DNA from: Atherix ibis
Taxonomy: Eukaryota; Arthropoda; Insecta; Diptera; Athericidae
Direction of reading: 5' to 3'
Assembly: GCA_958298945.1 (NCBI GenBank)
Contig: OY282610.1
Coordinates: 65,469,088-65,533,087, forward strand
DNA: 64,000 nt
The position numbers and the translations under genes were made by a program. Below the pieces are notes generated by a model. That model searched no databases. It was not told the origin of the DNA and saw only the letters and a list, made by a program, of their open reading frames with translations. This document shows, piece after piece, positions 11,101 through 21,641 of this stretch; the first letter of the stretch is position 1, and each line of letters begins with the position of its first letter.

Positions 11101-13279
11101 GTTAGCAAAAGATTTCACTCGTGTCTTTCTCAATATGGAACCATCATGTCTACAAAACGCACAATTATTCGATGTTGTATTTTTGGTGGGCCAAACGAAA
11201 CAGAAAGCACGTTTTATTGGTGTTCGAGCTATTCTTGGTGTGCGAAGTCGCGTTTTTCAAGTAAACTATAAGAATTAAAAATAAATTATGAAAGTTACCT
11301 GATTATTTGAAATGGTTTTTTTTTTTTTTTTTAGGAAATGTTGTATGGTATTCAAACTGGCTTTGGATCACCACAAGTTCCAGTCGCTGAGTTGCTGGCT
11401 CGACCAGCGCCCACACTACTCTCACCGCAAAATCAAAGGCCAAAAAGTTCGAATTTCCTTCAAGTACCCGACATTGAATCGGCACGCCCAAAGAGCGTAC
11501 CATCTTCACCAATGGTAAAACGAGCATTCTCCCGCTTAGGTACTATAACAGCTGGTTGGGGTCGGTCAATTAGAAAACAAAATTCACAATTGAATGCAGA
11601 GGATAAGAAGAAATGGGCATCATCGCAGGATTGTTCAAGTAAATTTCCTTTTAAGACAATTTATATGAAGAATATTTTAAGAATTAATTTATTTATTTAT
11701 AATATCATTTATTTTAGATAAGGATAGTAAAGATCGAGATAAGGATAAGCCATCTAGCGGTCAATTGGCTGTGCCCCGTTTATCGGTGTGTGCTGATGCA
11801 CAAAAAGTCGATCGTGCCAAATTGGCACAAACCGAATTCAATATAATCGAATTTGATCCTGATACCTTTCGGGTACTTCTCGACTATTTGCATACAGGAA
11901 GTTGTCCACTAACATGTGTATCAATACCGGGTTAGTTTTATTTAATTATATTTATCCATTATTTCTTAAGAAGAATATGTAATTGCCAACAAGATCGTTT
12001 AAATTTATTTTTTAAGTGGCTTTTCCGTTATTTAGCGTTTTTTTTTCATTTGAAATATTAATCTAATTTTTTCAAATATTAGAATATCCTAATTTCGAAT
12101 TTGAATTATTCAGTCGAAATAGTATTGAAAGTGTTAATCAAGGATACAAATAAATAAATTACTTAACCATCTCGAAGAAATGATTATTATACAATAACAA
12201 TAAAAATTAATCTAAATTTGATCAAAAATATATTTTATATTTGCACACAATCAAGATAAATTAATATAGCCTATTTTTATAACCGGCTTTTATCAACTTA
12301 TTCAATTCTTTAAAATTTTTAAAACTATCGCATTTATTTCAGATTACTTGTTGATAATATATTCGTTTCTGAAATTTTTTACAAATAAATCTGAATATTT
12401 TATCTAATAAATATTACGTCACCATAATTTAAATAAAAAAAATTTTCAACAACTATGGGTATAACATATGCTATTACTTTTCAGTTTCATATATTTTTAT
12501 TTTACAATTTCTTTCTAAAATTCATATATAAAGATCAACTTAGCATAATTTTTAGACCATTTCGATATACATAACATATTTTTTTAAAAAAAGATACTAT
12601 TGGGTATATTTAAACTTAGAAAACAATTATGAAATATAAATAAATTTCTTCTAATAATAATATACTTTTAGGTCTAATATGTGCTGCCGAACATTACGAT
12701 CTTCCGGAATTATTACAAGCCTGTTTCCATCATGCAAAGCAGTTTCTTCGAATCGAAGTAGTTTGTTCGATGTTGATTTCCTTAGAAAACTACTATTGGC
12801 GATATACGTCTGCCTCGGAATTGGTGAACATGATACTTGCCTTTGTCGAAAGTAAAGCGCACACACTATTCCAATTGCAGGACTTTTTAAATTTAAGTGA
12901 AAGTATGGTTCAAATGATAATGTGCCGTAATTTGGAAATACCAGAAGTTAGAAAATTCGAGGCCATGCTAGAATGGGCTCGGTATAAGGTGAAACAGAAA
13001 GCATCCGCTAAGACCGATGCTAAAGTTGAGTTCCGCTGTATTATGGAACGATTGACACGCGATCTAAAACTGCATCGAATATCACCGCAGGAGCTTATTA
13101 AAGTCGTTCTTCCATCAAAAGCGATCAAAAATGAACGCATCCTCGAAACGCTTATGTATCAGGCCAATTCTGGTATGTATCGGATACAAGACAGCTATTT
13201 AGAGGCCTGCCAACAAAGACTACAAAAGCAGGACTCACGTTATAGTGAATGGGGTGAGAGTTTCGATTGTGGTCTTTAA
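7975..13279 (+). CDS. BTB-BACK domain protein (five exons, N-terminus missing)
   Basis: Five exons (7975-8156, 11037-11260, 11335-11638, 11718-11930, 12672-13279) join with matching phases into about 510 codons ending in TAA. BTB proteins are usually protein-interaction scaffolds or cullin-3 adaptors. The first half of a BTB fold is visible (FDVVFLVGQTKQ, then VRAILGVRSRVFQEMLYG), then a ~120-residue Ser/Pro- and Lys/Asp-rich insertion, then the rest of the fold (FNIIEFDPDTFRVLLDYLHT, AAEHYDLPELLQACFHHA) and a BACK-type helical region (FLNLSESMVQMIMCR). The protein ends soon after in ESFDCGL. No initiator was found, so at least one exon lies upstream, possibly outside the window. The split BTB fits my recollection of the insect serine-enriched protein (gprs) family, but I am not sure enough to name it. 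Two introns are TE-bearing or long and AT-rich. Confidence 0.85.
8157..9270 (+). other. Intron of the BTB-BACK gene, left part
   Basis: AT-rich, many stops in all frames. Apart from the mariner that follows at 9271, I recognise nothing in it. Confidence 0.6.
9450..10529 (+). pseudogene. mariner transposase, copy 1, broken
   Basis: Starts MEESEFRTVIKHLHLKGLSP at 9450, meets a stop at 9511 (SPK then TAA), continues through the helix-turn-helix region (EIIDKIHDLILNDQRIKVRE), then frameshifts near 9790. Catalytic motifs survive: VTVDETWIH, LHQDNARVHT and YSPDLAPSDYFLF. The end reads KCIELKGDYVEK. A second frame break lies at a short tandem duplication (10002-10069). A DD34D mariner, subfamily uncertain. 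Confidence 0.88.
10002..10069 (+). repeat. ~31-bp tandem duplication inside mariner copy 1
   Basis: GCAAAAACTGTGCCATCGGC...GGTGA occurs at 10002-10032 and again at 10038-10069. Copy 2 of the same mariner has it once, so the duplication is private to this copy. Confidence 0.9.
10594..11036 (+). other. Intron remainder, AT-rich
   Basis: From the mariner's right end to the acceptor at 11036. No feature recognised other than the polypyrimidine-acceptor at its end. Confidence 0.5.
11037..11260 (+). CDS. BTB-BACK gene exon: start of the BTB fold
   Basis: Acceptor TTTTTCAG before 11037; donor GTAAAC at 11261. Phase 1 in, phase 0 out. It encodes FEDYDQLAKDFTRVF and the BTB core DVVFLVGQ...VRAILGVRSRVFQ. 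Confidence 0.85.
11335..11638 (+). CDS. BTB-BACK gene exon: insertion within the BTB fold
   Basis: Acceptor (T)n-AG before 11335; donor GTAAAT at 11639. It begins EMLYGIQTGF, completing the second BTB helix, then becomes Ser/Pro-rich (RPAPTLLSPQNQRPKSS; RLGTITAGWGRSIRK). Ends in phase 1. Confidence 0.85.
11718..11930 (+). CDS. BTB-BACK gene exon: charged linker and BTB C-half
   Basis: Acceptor ATTTTAG before 11718; donor GTTAGT at 11931. The charged stretch KDSKDRDKDK is followed by FNIIEFDPDTFRVLLDYLHT, the typical BTB strand-helix pair. Ends in phase 1. Confidence 0.85.
11931..12671 (+). other. AT-rich intron of the BTB-BACK gene
   Basis: 741 bp with GT at 11931 and AG at 12670-12671. Over three quarters A+T by eye; no element recognised. 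Confidence 0.7.
12672..13279 (+). CDS. BTB-BACK gene terminal exon
   Basis: Acceptor CTTTTAG before 12672. The frame is open for 202 codons to TAA at 13277-13279. It holds the last BTB helices, a BACK-type region (ENYYWRYTSASELVNMILAF; SMVQMIMCRNLEIPEVRKFE) and a Leu/Arg-rich end. Codon usage and lack of breaks indicate purifying selection. Confidence 0.9.
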
Positions 13280-13355
13280 TATCGATAAGAAAATTGTATA
13301 TCATCGTTCAACGTATAAATGTTCATTTAATTCAAATAGAAAACGTTTTCAATCA

Positions 13356-13361
13356 AATAAA
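13356..13361 (+). terminator. Poly(A) signal of the BTB-BACK gene
   Basis: AATAAA 77 bp after the stop codon, followed by further A-rich overlapping copies. Confidence 0.6.
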
Positions 13362-14734
13362 AAAATAAAAAAACAATTTTCCCAAAAAAAAAAAGAGCAA
13401 ATATAAATTCTAAAAAATGATAGTAAATATGAATTCAGAAAATTTCACATGAACAAAAATACCCGGGCCAAATATCTACTCAATTATTTTTGGTTAACTT
13501 GTAGAATTTTCCAGTAATCATTCCAAATTAGATATTTTTCATCAACGCAATTGCCGTTAAATAAAATAAAAAATTTGAAAAGCCAAAGAACTTCGAAAGG
13601 TCTCCTTTAATATATTTTTTTAATTAAACATTCACCATTCAGTATACCTTTTGTAAGGTAGAAAGTTTTTTTTTAATTTCATCTAGATTTTAACTTTTTT
13701 ATCACGTTTCAAATGAATCGATTGATGCTGTTAACAGATTTGCTTTCAATTGCTACTAAGTAAATTAGGCATTAAGTTTTTTAATTTATTTAATAAAATA
13801 ACACATTAAATCCACAATGAGAATTCACAATGTTATCAAAATATGTAAAGTATGGAAGCTGAAGTAAATCTAACCGAATTTTTACTTAATTGTACTATTA
13901 GAAGATTTGCAAGGAAATGTACTATTTCCGATTTTAAGACTACACAATTTTTTTTTTTTTTTTGCTTGTTAAGGTAGTACATGTGCAATGGAAGGTACTC
14001 TATTGTATCCTTGTTAAACAGCGAAACATATTTACGAAGGAGACAAATAAATATCTAACAAGTTTAAGTTTAAGAATTTCTAAAATTTCCGTATAAAATA
14101 ATAACATAAAAATTTATACAATAAAGAGGAAAAATAGAAAATGTTATTCAAAGTTTTAGTTTAAAATATATGAAGATAATGTGAAGATACTCGTATTGAA
14201 AAGAATTTATTATATGTTTCGTCATTTATTTTGAAAAGAAAATAAGAGACAAATAATCGACTGTACCCAATCATACTATATACTTGTATACATAATATTA
14301 TGTTAAAAATTATAAAGAAAATGGTACAATAGATAAAAAATAAACATATTCTGTCGAAAAGAAAAAAAAACGAAAATAATAATGAATAAATAAATAAATT
14401 GGGAAAATGTTATAAAAGTAATAATAGTAATAATAATAATAATAATAATAATAGAGTAAAAAATTATATGTTGAGAAAAAATATTTAAAAAAAAACCCAA
14501 ATATATACATAAAAAGAATGGCAAAATAAAAATTAATACTTAATTAATAAATCGAAGTTATATAAAAAAAAAAATGGCTGTAAAGTATTGTAATAATAGA
14601 GTATGTATTTAATGAGAACACTTTCTTTCTCTTCTGTTTGAATTACCTAACCCGTGTTTCCGCTTACTTTTTCCGACGTTATATTTAAGTTGTTTTTTTT
14701 AAATTATTATTATAAGAGGTAATTATTTCAAGTA
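13362..14734. other. AT-rich spacer downstream of the BTB-BACK gene
   Basis: No gene recognised. Contains homopolymer A/T runs and a (TAA)n microsatellite at 14428-14453; the open frames over it are low-complexity artefacts. Confidence 0.6.
14428..14453. repeat. (TAA)n microsatellite
   Basis: About eight uninterrupted TAA units. Confidence 0.95.
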
Positions 14735-15949
14735 CGAGGGTCGTTCAATAAGTCCTTAGAAAATCCGACGTAGTGTCGGTAAAGATTTTCTTTGTAAGTA
14801 GGAATCGGTAAAGATTTTCTTTGTAAATAAAGTTAACGATATTTATTTGTGCATAACATCTCCATTTGAAAGGCTTAAGCCCGAAAGAAATCAAAGCCGA
14901 GTTGGATGCAGTTCATGGCATATCTGCACCTGTGTTTGCGATGGTTTACAATTGGGTGAATGAATTTAAACGTGGCCGTTCATCCACAAAAGATGAACAT
15001 CGTTCAGGACGCCCAGTTGAGGTGTCTACTCCTGAAATCATCGACAAAATCCACGATCTGATTTTGAACGATCGGCGAATTAAAGTGCGCGAATTAGTTG
15101 AGGCCACGGGCAAATCACAAGGTACAGTCGCTTCAATTTTGCATGAAAAATTGTCTGTGAAAAAAATTTCGGCAAGATGGGTGGCGCGTTTTCTCTCAGA
15201 GGAGAAAAAGCGCAATCGTGTAGTGGACTCTGAGGCTATGTTGGTACTCTTTCATCGCAATCCTGCCGAATTCCTTCGTCGATATGGACAAAACCTGGAG
15301 GCATCACTACACTCCAGAAACGAAGAGACAGTCATCACAGTGGATTTTGAAGAGTGAACGGGCTCCGAAGAAGGCAAAAACTGTGCCATGAGCCGGCAAG
15401 GTGATGGCCACGGTCTTTTGGGATTCGCGGGGCATCATTTTTTCGACTACTTGGAAAAAGGAAAAACAATAACAGGAGCGTATTACGCGTCGTTATTGCA
15501 ACGGTTGAGTGAGGAAATCAAGGAGAAACGCCCCCATCTGAAGAAAAAAAAATCCTCTTGCATCAGGACAATGCGCGTGTGCACACCTGCGCTGTTTCCA
15601 TGGCCAAAATTGTGGAATTGAGAATGGAATTGTTGCAGCATCCCGCTTTATCACCAGATTTGGCCCCGAGTGACTATTTTCTTTTCCCCAATCTCAAGAA
15701 ATGGCTTGGCGGACGACGGTTCACTTCCAACGATGACGTCATTGCTCAAACGGATGAGTATTTTGCAGAACTTCCGAAATCCTATTTTTTGGACGGGATA
15801 AAAATTTTGGAAAAACGGTTGGAAAAGTGTTTAAAAGCTTAAAGGAGATTTAAAAAATAGTTGAAAAATAAGAGAAATTCAAACGGTTGAAAATTAAAAT
15901 TTTTTTTTTTCAAAAACAGTTTTTTTTCATCCTCGTAGTACGACCCTCG
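14735..15949 (+). mobile_element. mariner copy 2 (CGAGGGTCG ends)
   Basis: Same family and orientation as the copy at 9271. The left end CGAGGGTCGTTCAATAAGTC follows TA at 14733-14734. The right end keeps only CGACCCTCG before TA at 15950-15951; the adjoining inner sequence is rearranged. The 5' leader is shortened and has a duplicated segment (GGTAAAGATTTTCTTTGTAA, twice in 14777-14828). Confidence 0.88.
14866..15842 (+). pseudogene. mariner transposase, copy 2, broken
   Basis: The N-terminus is partly lost: the frame begins in MKGLSPKEIKAELDAVHGIS. The helix-turn-helix region is open without the stop seen in copy 1. A deletion removes the VTVDETW motif (the first catalytic Asp) near 15285. 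The other motifs are present in shifted frames: HQDNARVHT and LSPDLAPSDYFLF. It cannot encode an active enzyme. Confidence 0.85.
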
Positions 15950-16600
15950 TAATAAAATAATAATCCTATTGGAATTATTTAATATGATGGCAAGTAAACG
16001 GGATTTTTTTAATTACTACTGTTCGTAGATACTGACTATACCATATTTCTAGTTCGTATCCTCAAATATGAATTCTGATACTTGTCACTCATAATTTTTT
16101 TATCTTAAATGAATTGAGGTGGTCAAAGGTACTCAAATAATAAAAATCAATCATTGTAGGTTTTAATCCTAAAATGATAGTGATCATAATAAGTAGAAGC
16201 TGATTCAAGATCTTTTGCTGGATCATGAACTTAAAATTAACGAATTGACTAAGGACTGTTCATTAATTGAAGCTCGGGAAATCCTATAGGGCCGCTTATT
16301 GGATAATTTATTGTCCTCATTAATTGATCAATTCTGGTGGTATACAGTAGACAAACTACTTACACTCTCTTTCTTAAGAAAATTTTTTAGTAAAAAGCAG
16401 GAAATTTTTTTTTTAAGAAAATGGAATTAAAAATGATATTATTGTGAACTGAAACTTAAAGCTTACTTACACACGCATTATAGGTTTAATTCAGACCTCA
16501 CAGTACGTATATGTTATGGGAGATACGCGAACAGTGAAATGACTATGCTCAACTCTGTTCGCTACTACATACTCGTAGTATTAATCTTTAATTTTACTTA
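15950..16600. other. Spacer without recognised features
   Basis: Moderately AT-rich. No coding frame, element end or repeat identified. Confidence 0.4.
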
Positions 16601-17015
16601 TTTGTTTGTATATAAGGTCCCGAGCCCATGTTTCGGCAGCCATTTTATAATACAACGACCATGAGGTCATTTGGCAATATCGTGTTTCATGCAAGTTAGC
16701 ATGGACATTTGGCAATATCGTGTTTCATGCAAGTTAGCATCTAATAAAACTGGCCGAATGTAAGTTGGAGGGAGCAATTAGAAGTAGTTAATTTTTTTTA
16801 TAAGGTCTATGAGGCAAGAGCCAGAGACCATTCTGTAGTGCCACAACCATGACTATAAATGACACTGGAATTTTCTTTAATGAAAATAGTCGATGGTTAT
16901 GTGGTTAAAAAACTATTATTTGTTAATTAAGGTGTGACTTTATGTTAAGTTAGCGCATGTTACTGATGAGTGCTATCGTACGACTGACTGTGTAACGCAC
17001 ATTTGTTGCCATCGT
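16600..17015 (-). mobile_element. I-type LINE 3' end remnant
   Basis: On the plus strand TTTGTTTGTATATAAGGTCC, then a CCATG...CGACCATGAGGTCATTTG pattern, is the reverse complement of the I-type 3' end and lines up with 26238-26300. A second, weaker match to the same 3' end starts near 16800. Probably two stacked, old insertions. Confidence 0.5.
16668..16740. repeat. 35-bp tandem duplication
   Basis: CATTTGGCAATATCGTGTTT...GCAT at 16668-16702 and again, identical, at 16706-16740. Identity indicates a recent event. Confidence 0.95.
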
Positions 17016-17030
17016 GGTCAACCGTATACA
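17016..17030. repeat. Target-site duplication, left copy (R1-type LINE)
   Basis: GGTCAACCGTATACA, identical to 18716-18730 on the other side of the LINE. A 15-bp duplication is normal for LINE insertion. Confidence 0.9.
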
Positions 17031-18715
17031 ATTTTTTTTGTTTTTTGTTTAAGTTTAGATTAATGAGGTACAGGGGGAAACCTTCAAAAGGTACTCGCCT
17101 AGAAGACCTTCTACCTGCCCGACGAGTTCTGCGGGATTTTTACCTCGCTAAAACCTACCTGTACCTCTACCCTTGCTCCCGGAATGATGGTTTCCCGGCG
17201 GCACTCTTTGTAAATACTACTTCGCCGGGGCGTTCTTATTTGATATTACTGCTGTCCCGATATTATGATGGCTCGCGGCCTATTCTTCGTACGTGGTCCG
17301 AAATTCTTGATTAAAGATTCCGCGTACTCTGCAACTCTGTTCCAAGCCGATTGGCTTTTCAGCATGCACTCCACTATGTTTTCTGGACTGATGGAACGGC
17401 CCAGATTTTTCCCCAGATCTGCCCGTGTCCCCTCGTAGAAGGGGCATTGGAAGAACACGTGTTCTGCATCTTCGATCACATCGCGGCAATGATGACAGTT
17501 TGGGGAGTCAGTTCTCTTGAATATGTGCAAGTATGTCCGAAAGCATCCATGCCCAGTCAAGGGTTGGGTGATGTAATCCCCGACTTCTCCGTGCACGCGA
17601 GTGACCCATTTGGTGATATCTGGGATCAGCCGATGAGTCCACCGACCCTTCGTCGAGCTGTCCAATCTCTCTTGCCAGAGGCGAAGACTCTCGGGTCTCT
17701 CCTCTCCACAGAGGACTTTTCGCCGCTTTTCCTGCTTCCTACGGTGTTGGCGTTCACGCTCTCCTGCCAGGATGTCGATGGGTGTGCATGATGGCACGAC
17801 GTTGACCGCATCGTGTGATACCGTTCGGTATGCTGACGCTACTCTGATCGCTGAGAGCCGCTGGACTGATGACATTGTCTTGCGGTATGTTGTTAGCTCT
17901 AGCGATTTCGCCCACACTGGTGGTCCGTATAGCAGGACGGAGGTAACTACAGTTGCCAGTAGTCGCCTTCGGATTTGCCTGGGGCCTCCGATATTGGGCA
18001 TTATCCGCGAAAGCGCGCCCTGTACTGCTGATGCCTTTCTGCTGACGCTAGAGATGTGCTCCTTGTAGTTGAGTCTGGCATCCAAGACCACTCCTTGATA
18101 CCGGATGTAGGGTAGCGACTGGATGTCGTGGTTGCCTTCTTTTATGGTGATGGTCTCCATTTTTGTCCGGCTACTCACAAGGAGTGCCTCGGTCTTATTT
18201 TCCGCCAAAGACAGGTCTGCCGATGTCATCCGCTGTCTTATCCTCCGGATGGTGGTGGAGAATGCGGCTTCTAGTTCCTCTAGGTATTTGGCTACAAGGA
18301 CAACCGCTACGTCGTCCGCGAAATCCACGAGTGTTGTGTTCGGCGGTAATTCCAGATGGAGTAGGCCGTCGTACATAATGTTCCACAAGAGTGGCCACAG
18401 GACAGACCTCTGAGGTACCCCTCCCGTGACCCCATACTCCGCTGGTCCATCCTCCGTCTCGTAGTGTAGTAGTCGGTCACTGAAATATGATCTGACCATC
18501 CTCCGTAGATAGTAGGGCACCACCATGTTCTCAAGAGCCTCCAAGACTCGGTCCCAGCGGGCCGAGTTAAACGCATTCTTGATGTTCAGGGTGACAATGA
18601 GGCAATACTTTTTGGAACCGCCTTTCCATCTCTTTCCTGAGATGGCTTCCTTTGCGATGTTCGTGACGAGTTCCAGCGCGTCGATAGTCGATCTCCCCTT
18701 CCTGAATCCGAATTG
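17031..18715 (-). mobile_element. R1-type LINE, 5'-truncated, young
   Basis: The insert is bounded by 15-bp direct repeats. On the minus strand it starts mid-RT (QFGFRKGRST), runs through a 491-codon open frame, a ~215-bp 3' UTR and an A-rich tail (AAACAAAAAACAAAAAAAA) before the left duplication. Its base composition is clearly richer in GC than the flanks. Being 5'-truncated it cannot move by itself. Confidence 0.9.
17246..18715 (-). pseudogene. R1-type reverse transcriptase C-terminal half (open frame)
   Basis: Reverse transcriptase copies the element RNA at a nick in the target. Seen in order: QFGFRKGRSTIDA, motif A as LNIKNAFNSARWD, the Gly-Val-Pro-Gln segment GGVPQRSVLWPLLWN, motif C FADDVAV near residue 134, and a CX2CX8HX4C finger (CHHCRDVIEDAEHVFFQC) near the end, typical of the R1 clade. 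Two changes suggest an enzyme already defective: the motif-A Asp reads Asn, and PQGS reads PQRS. No stops or frameshifts over ~490 codons. Known R1 elements sit in 28S rDNA; there is no rDNA here, so this is an R1-clade relative with other targeting. Confidence 0.85.
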
Positions 18716-18730
18716 GGTCAACCGTATACA
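18716..18730. repeat. Target-site duplication, right copy
   Basis: GGTCAACCGTATACA, matching 17016-17030. Confidence 0.9.
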
Positions 18731-18734
18731 AGTG

Positions 18735-18800
18735 AATGTTAATGTGTATGTGTAGTATGTGTAGTATGTATAGTATGTGTAGTATGCATGTTGTGTGCAT
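18735..18800. repeat. GTAGTATGT-type short tandem repeat
   Basis: Repeated GTATGTGTAGTATGTGTAGT-like units next to the R1-type insertion site. Confidence 0.8.
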
Positions 18801-18849
18801 GTTTGTATGAGTATATGAATGGTTTAGTTTTAAGTCCAATTGCCACAGA

Positions 18850-21250
18850 TATTTGGAGGGAAATTTTAGGCATTGTTAAATTTTGTTGATCAAAAAAAGA
18901 TGATTAAGAATATTAAAAATAGGGCTTGGGAATATTATTGTTGGATCTAGGAGTCCCTAAATGGAAGGAGTACTATTCAAAAAGAAATTCTGGGTTAAGT
19001 GTTATTAAATGTAAAATATGGGGATTGATGGGTTGAATACTATACAAATGGTATAAAGGACAATGTTAAGTTAATAAGTCCCAAATAATGGGAATGCCAA
19101 TTCAAATTCTAAGAAGTTTACGTTGTGATGTTAAGCATAAGTCCGTTTGTCTACGAATGGGTAAAGATTAGCATATAATTTTTTTAATCATAGTGAGCAC
19201 CAAACGGTAGAGAGACTCCCTCTCGGCCACTTCAGTACCCACGATGCCATCATGATCGAAAACTCAATCCTTAGGGTTTGATGTCTCTATTGTTTACCAG
19301 ATTGCGCCGAATCACATTGAGTATCGGATCATTTGACGGCAGACAGTCTGTCAGTAAATATAGATAATTTGTTGTTTACTAGGAATTTGATCACATTCTC
19401 AACTGGCATTTGAATCGCCTACAAGTCACCATGGAAAGGTAAGCCTATAGATAGAAAAAGTCCACTGTCATCCATTCAGCAGTTATAGGAACAACTTCCT
19501 GTAGCTAGATGTATCGGTTATTGAATAACTTCTTGGTGAGTTCGGGAGGGATGTTAAAAATCGAAAGAAAGGGTGGATGAATCTTTTTCTAAATTAGATA
19601 TTAATAGGGAAGTGGAGGATGACTTTATTCTAGAATAGATGATAGAAGAAAATTGTTTTACGAGATTGTGAAGGGATATTCTGGAGTGCAAAGGTTTTCA
19701 TAAATAACGTTAATACGGGATATGTAAAGGTAGTTATTCATCCACTTTTAATAAAGATAGAGTTCACCGGGAAGATCCAGTGTCCTCAACTGGCTAGTCG
19801 AATACAGCGATTAACCTCAGTTTCAACATGCCATTGCGTTCCAAGTGACATTATAACGCATAAAGTGAGGGAATCGAGTAGCTTTCCGTCCAGTAGAATG
19901 ATCGCTAATCTGACTGCCTCACTTTGTCTACCATAGTTTTGCATTTACTACCAATCAGAATCTTCACCATATTAATAATGAAGTTGATTCGGTTGATGGT
20001 GTTTTTAATGTGCATATTTTGTCAGATGCCGGGGGTAGGGGCCGGATGTGAATCTATTTGAGTTACATTTCCATTTCCTAAAAAAAAGGCGATATGGTAG
20101 GTTTGAAGAAGAAGTATACCTCTGTAAAAAGGGCGTGAGACCAAGAGTGAATATACATATTGAAAAGATTAGTGGATAGAGGTAAACCTTTTGGGATACC
20201 ATTTTCTGTGATGCGTTTGAACGAAAAGTGATTGTTGATCTTATTCGTGAAGGTTCTACCTGTCATGTATGATCGCTATACGTTTAAGGTGGCTTAGTCG
20301 GCTCCCCACTCAGCCAACTTTAAAATAACCCTGTACGGAGCAGCCCACATAATCTACGTTTGTAGTATTCGTGTATATCATGCTGTAGATGCAGAAGCAT
20401 AGTCTGAATTCCCCTGCCCGACCTGTGGGTGAAGGGTGAGTCTCTTAGCAAGAATCTGATTAAGTTTTAAATCTATGATAATTTTCAAAATCTTGGACAT
20501 GCAACCCAAGAGTAATATCTGTGCAATAATTATTAAATGTTTGGAAATATTTTTGCTTCCAGTATATGATTAAAGAGGTCCGCAATTCTACTATGGCATA
20601 TCGAAGAAGCCTTCTCAATAATTTTGAAAATTTACCTTGTCTCTAACAGGTGTAGTTCTCTTTGAAAGAAATCAAAAATAACTTGAACATTGCAACGGAT
20701 TTTGGCTGGTTCAAGGTACTTGTGGAAGAAGACGGAATTGACGAGAGATTTTACGTGAAGGATTACTTATCTCTACGGCTTTCATCAGTAATATGATTTT
20801 TCGAAGAATCAGTCTCAATCGATGGAATAAGTCCATTCTTTTGTCGAACCAGAATCTTATTAATTTTCCTCCATGATTCCTTCGGGCAGGATCTGATATG
20901 AATAGTGACCGTAAAGTTATTCCAAGCTGTACGCTTGGACTATGTCATTGTTTGCTTGACTCTGGCAGATTTAGGTCTCAACTCAAGAAGATTGGTCGTA
21001 CTGGAGAAATAGGAGTATTTATACCAGGCCAAATTTTGCTCACCTATAAACGTTGCAATTTCCTATGAGAACCTAGATGCATCGGACGAAGATGGTATAA
21101 ACTCATTTGCTGCACTCCTGAGAATGGTAATCGCATTTCTCGGTTCCTGGTTAACAGAAAATTCTAATGGTGTAGCATCCATGGTTACATCAACTACCGA
21201 ACTTATGCAGCATATCATTATGTTCCGACGAATTTCCTAAATGCAGATTT
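18850..21250 (-). mobile_element. I-type LINE, old degraded copy
   Basis: Minus-strand fragments include an RT segment close to NGIPKGLPLSTNLFNMYIHS (20160-20225), equivalent to NGIPQGSPLSTILFNIYIHS in the copy at 23875. Its 3' side (18900-19400) has traces of the RNase H and C-terminal part. Frequent stops; both ends uncertain. It lies on the far side of the R1-type insert from the 3'-end remnant at 16600-17015, so the R1-type element may have landed inside this LINE. Confidence 0.6.
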
Positions 21251-21394
21251 TATTCTCGTATAGATGACGTTTGTTATTAAAATATTTTTTCTTCGAATCT
21301 AAATCACAATATTTTCTTTGTGAAGGAAGATATATGTATGAGCGGTTTAGGAAAAACATTATGTAAGGAGTAAAAATTTGTAATTCAATCTTTG

Positions 21395-21423
21395 ACTGAT
21401 CTCGTCAAACTGACGAGATCAGT
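21395..21423. repeat. Perfect 13-bp stem hairpin
   Basis: ACTGATCTCGTCA, loop AAC, TGACGAGATCAGT. No T-run, element end or gene next to it explains it. Confidence 0.85.
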
Positions 21424-21641
21424 TCTGTCTTAATAAATCAATATAATAGAAACTGAACTATAGTCTACTAATTGAGCTCGGTTAACTACTGATTCAAATG
21501 TTAAAAAATAGTTATGGTATAATTCAAAAACACTACCATAATTATCGTCGAATGTTGATACCCTGTAGAATAATTCCGGTGTAAATAGTGAGCAGTTATA
21601 GATTATACGTCCAGATAAAATAGACGATATAGCTTATTTTA

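Noticed and set aside
14303..14524. Minus-strand frames rich in Ile, Tyr and Phe
   Set aside because: Artefacts of the (TAA)n and A-rich DNA; low complexity, no start context or domain.
17351..18755. Several plus- and minus-strand frames of 60-146 codons over the R1-type LINE
   Set aside because: Alternative frames of a GC-richer RT coding region; only the 491-codon minus frame has RT motifs.
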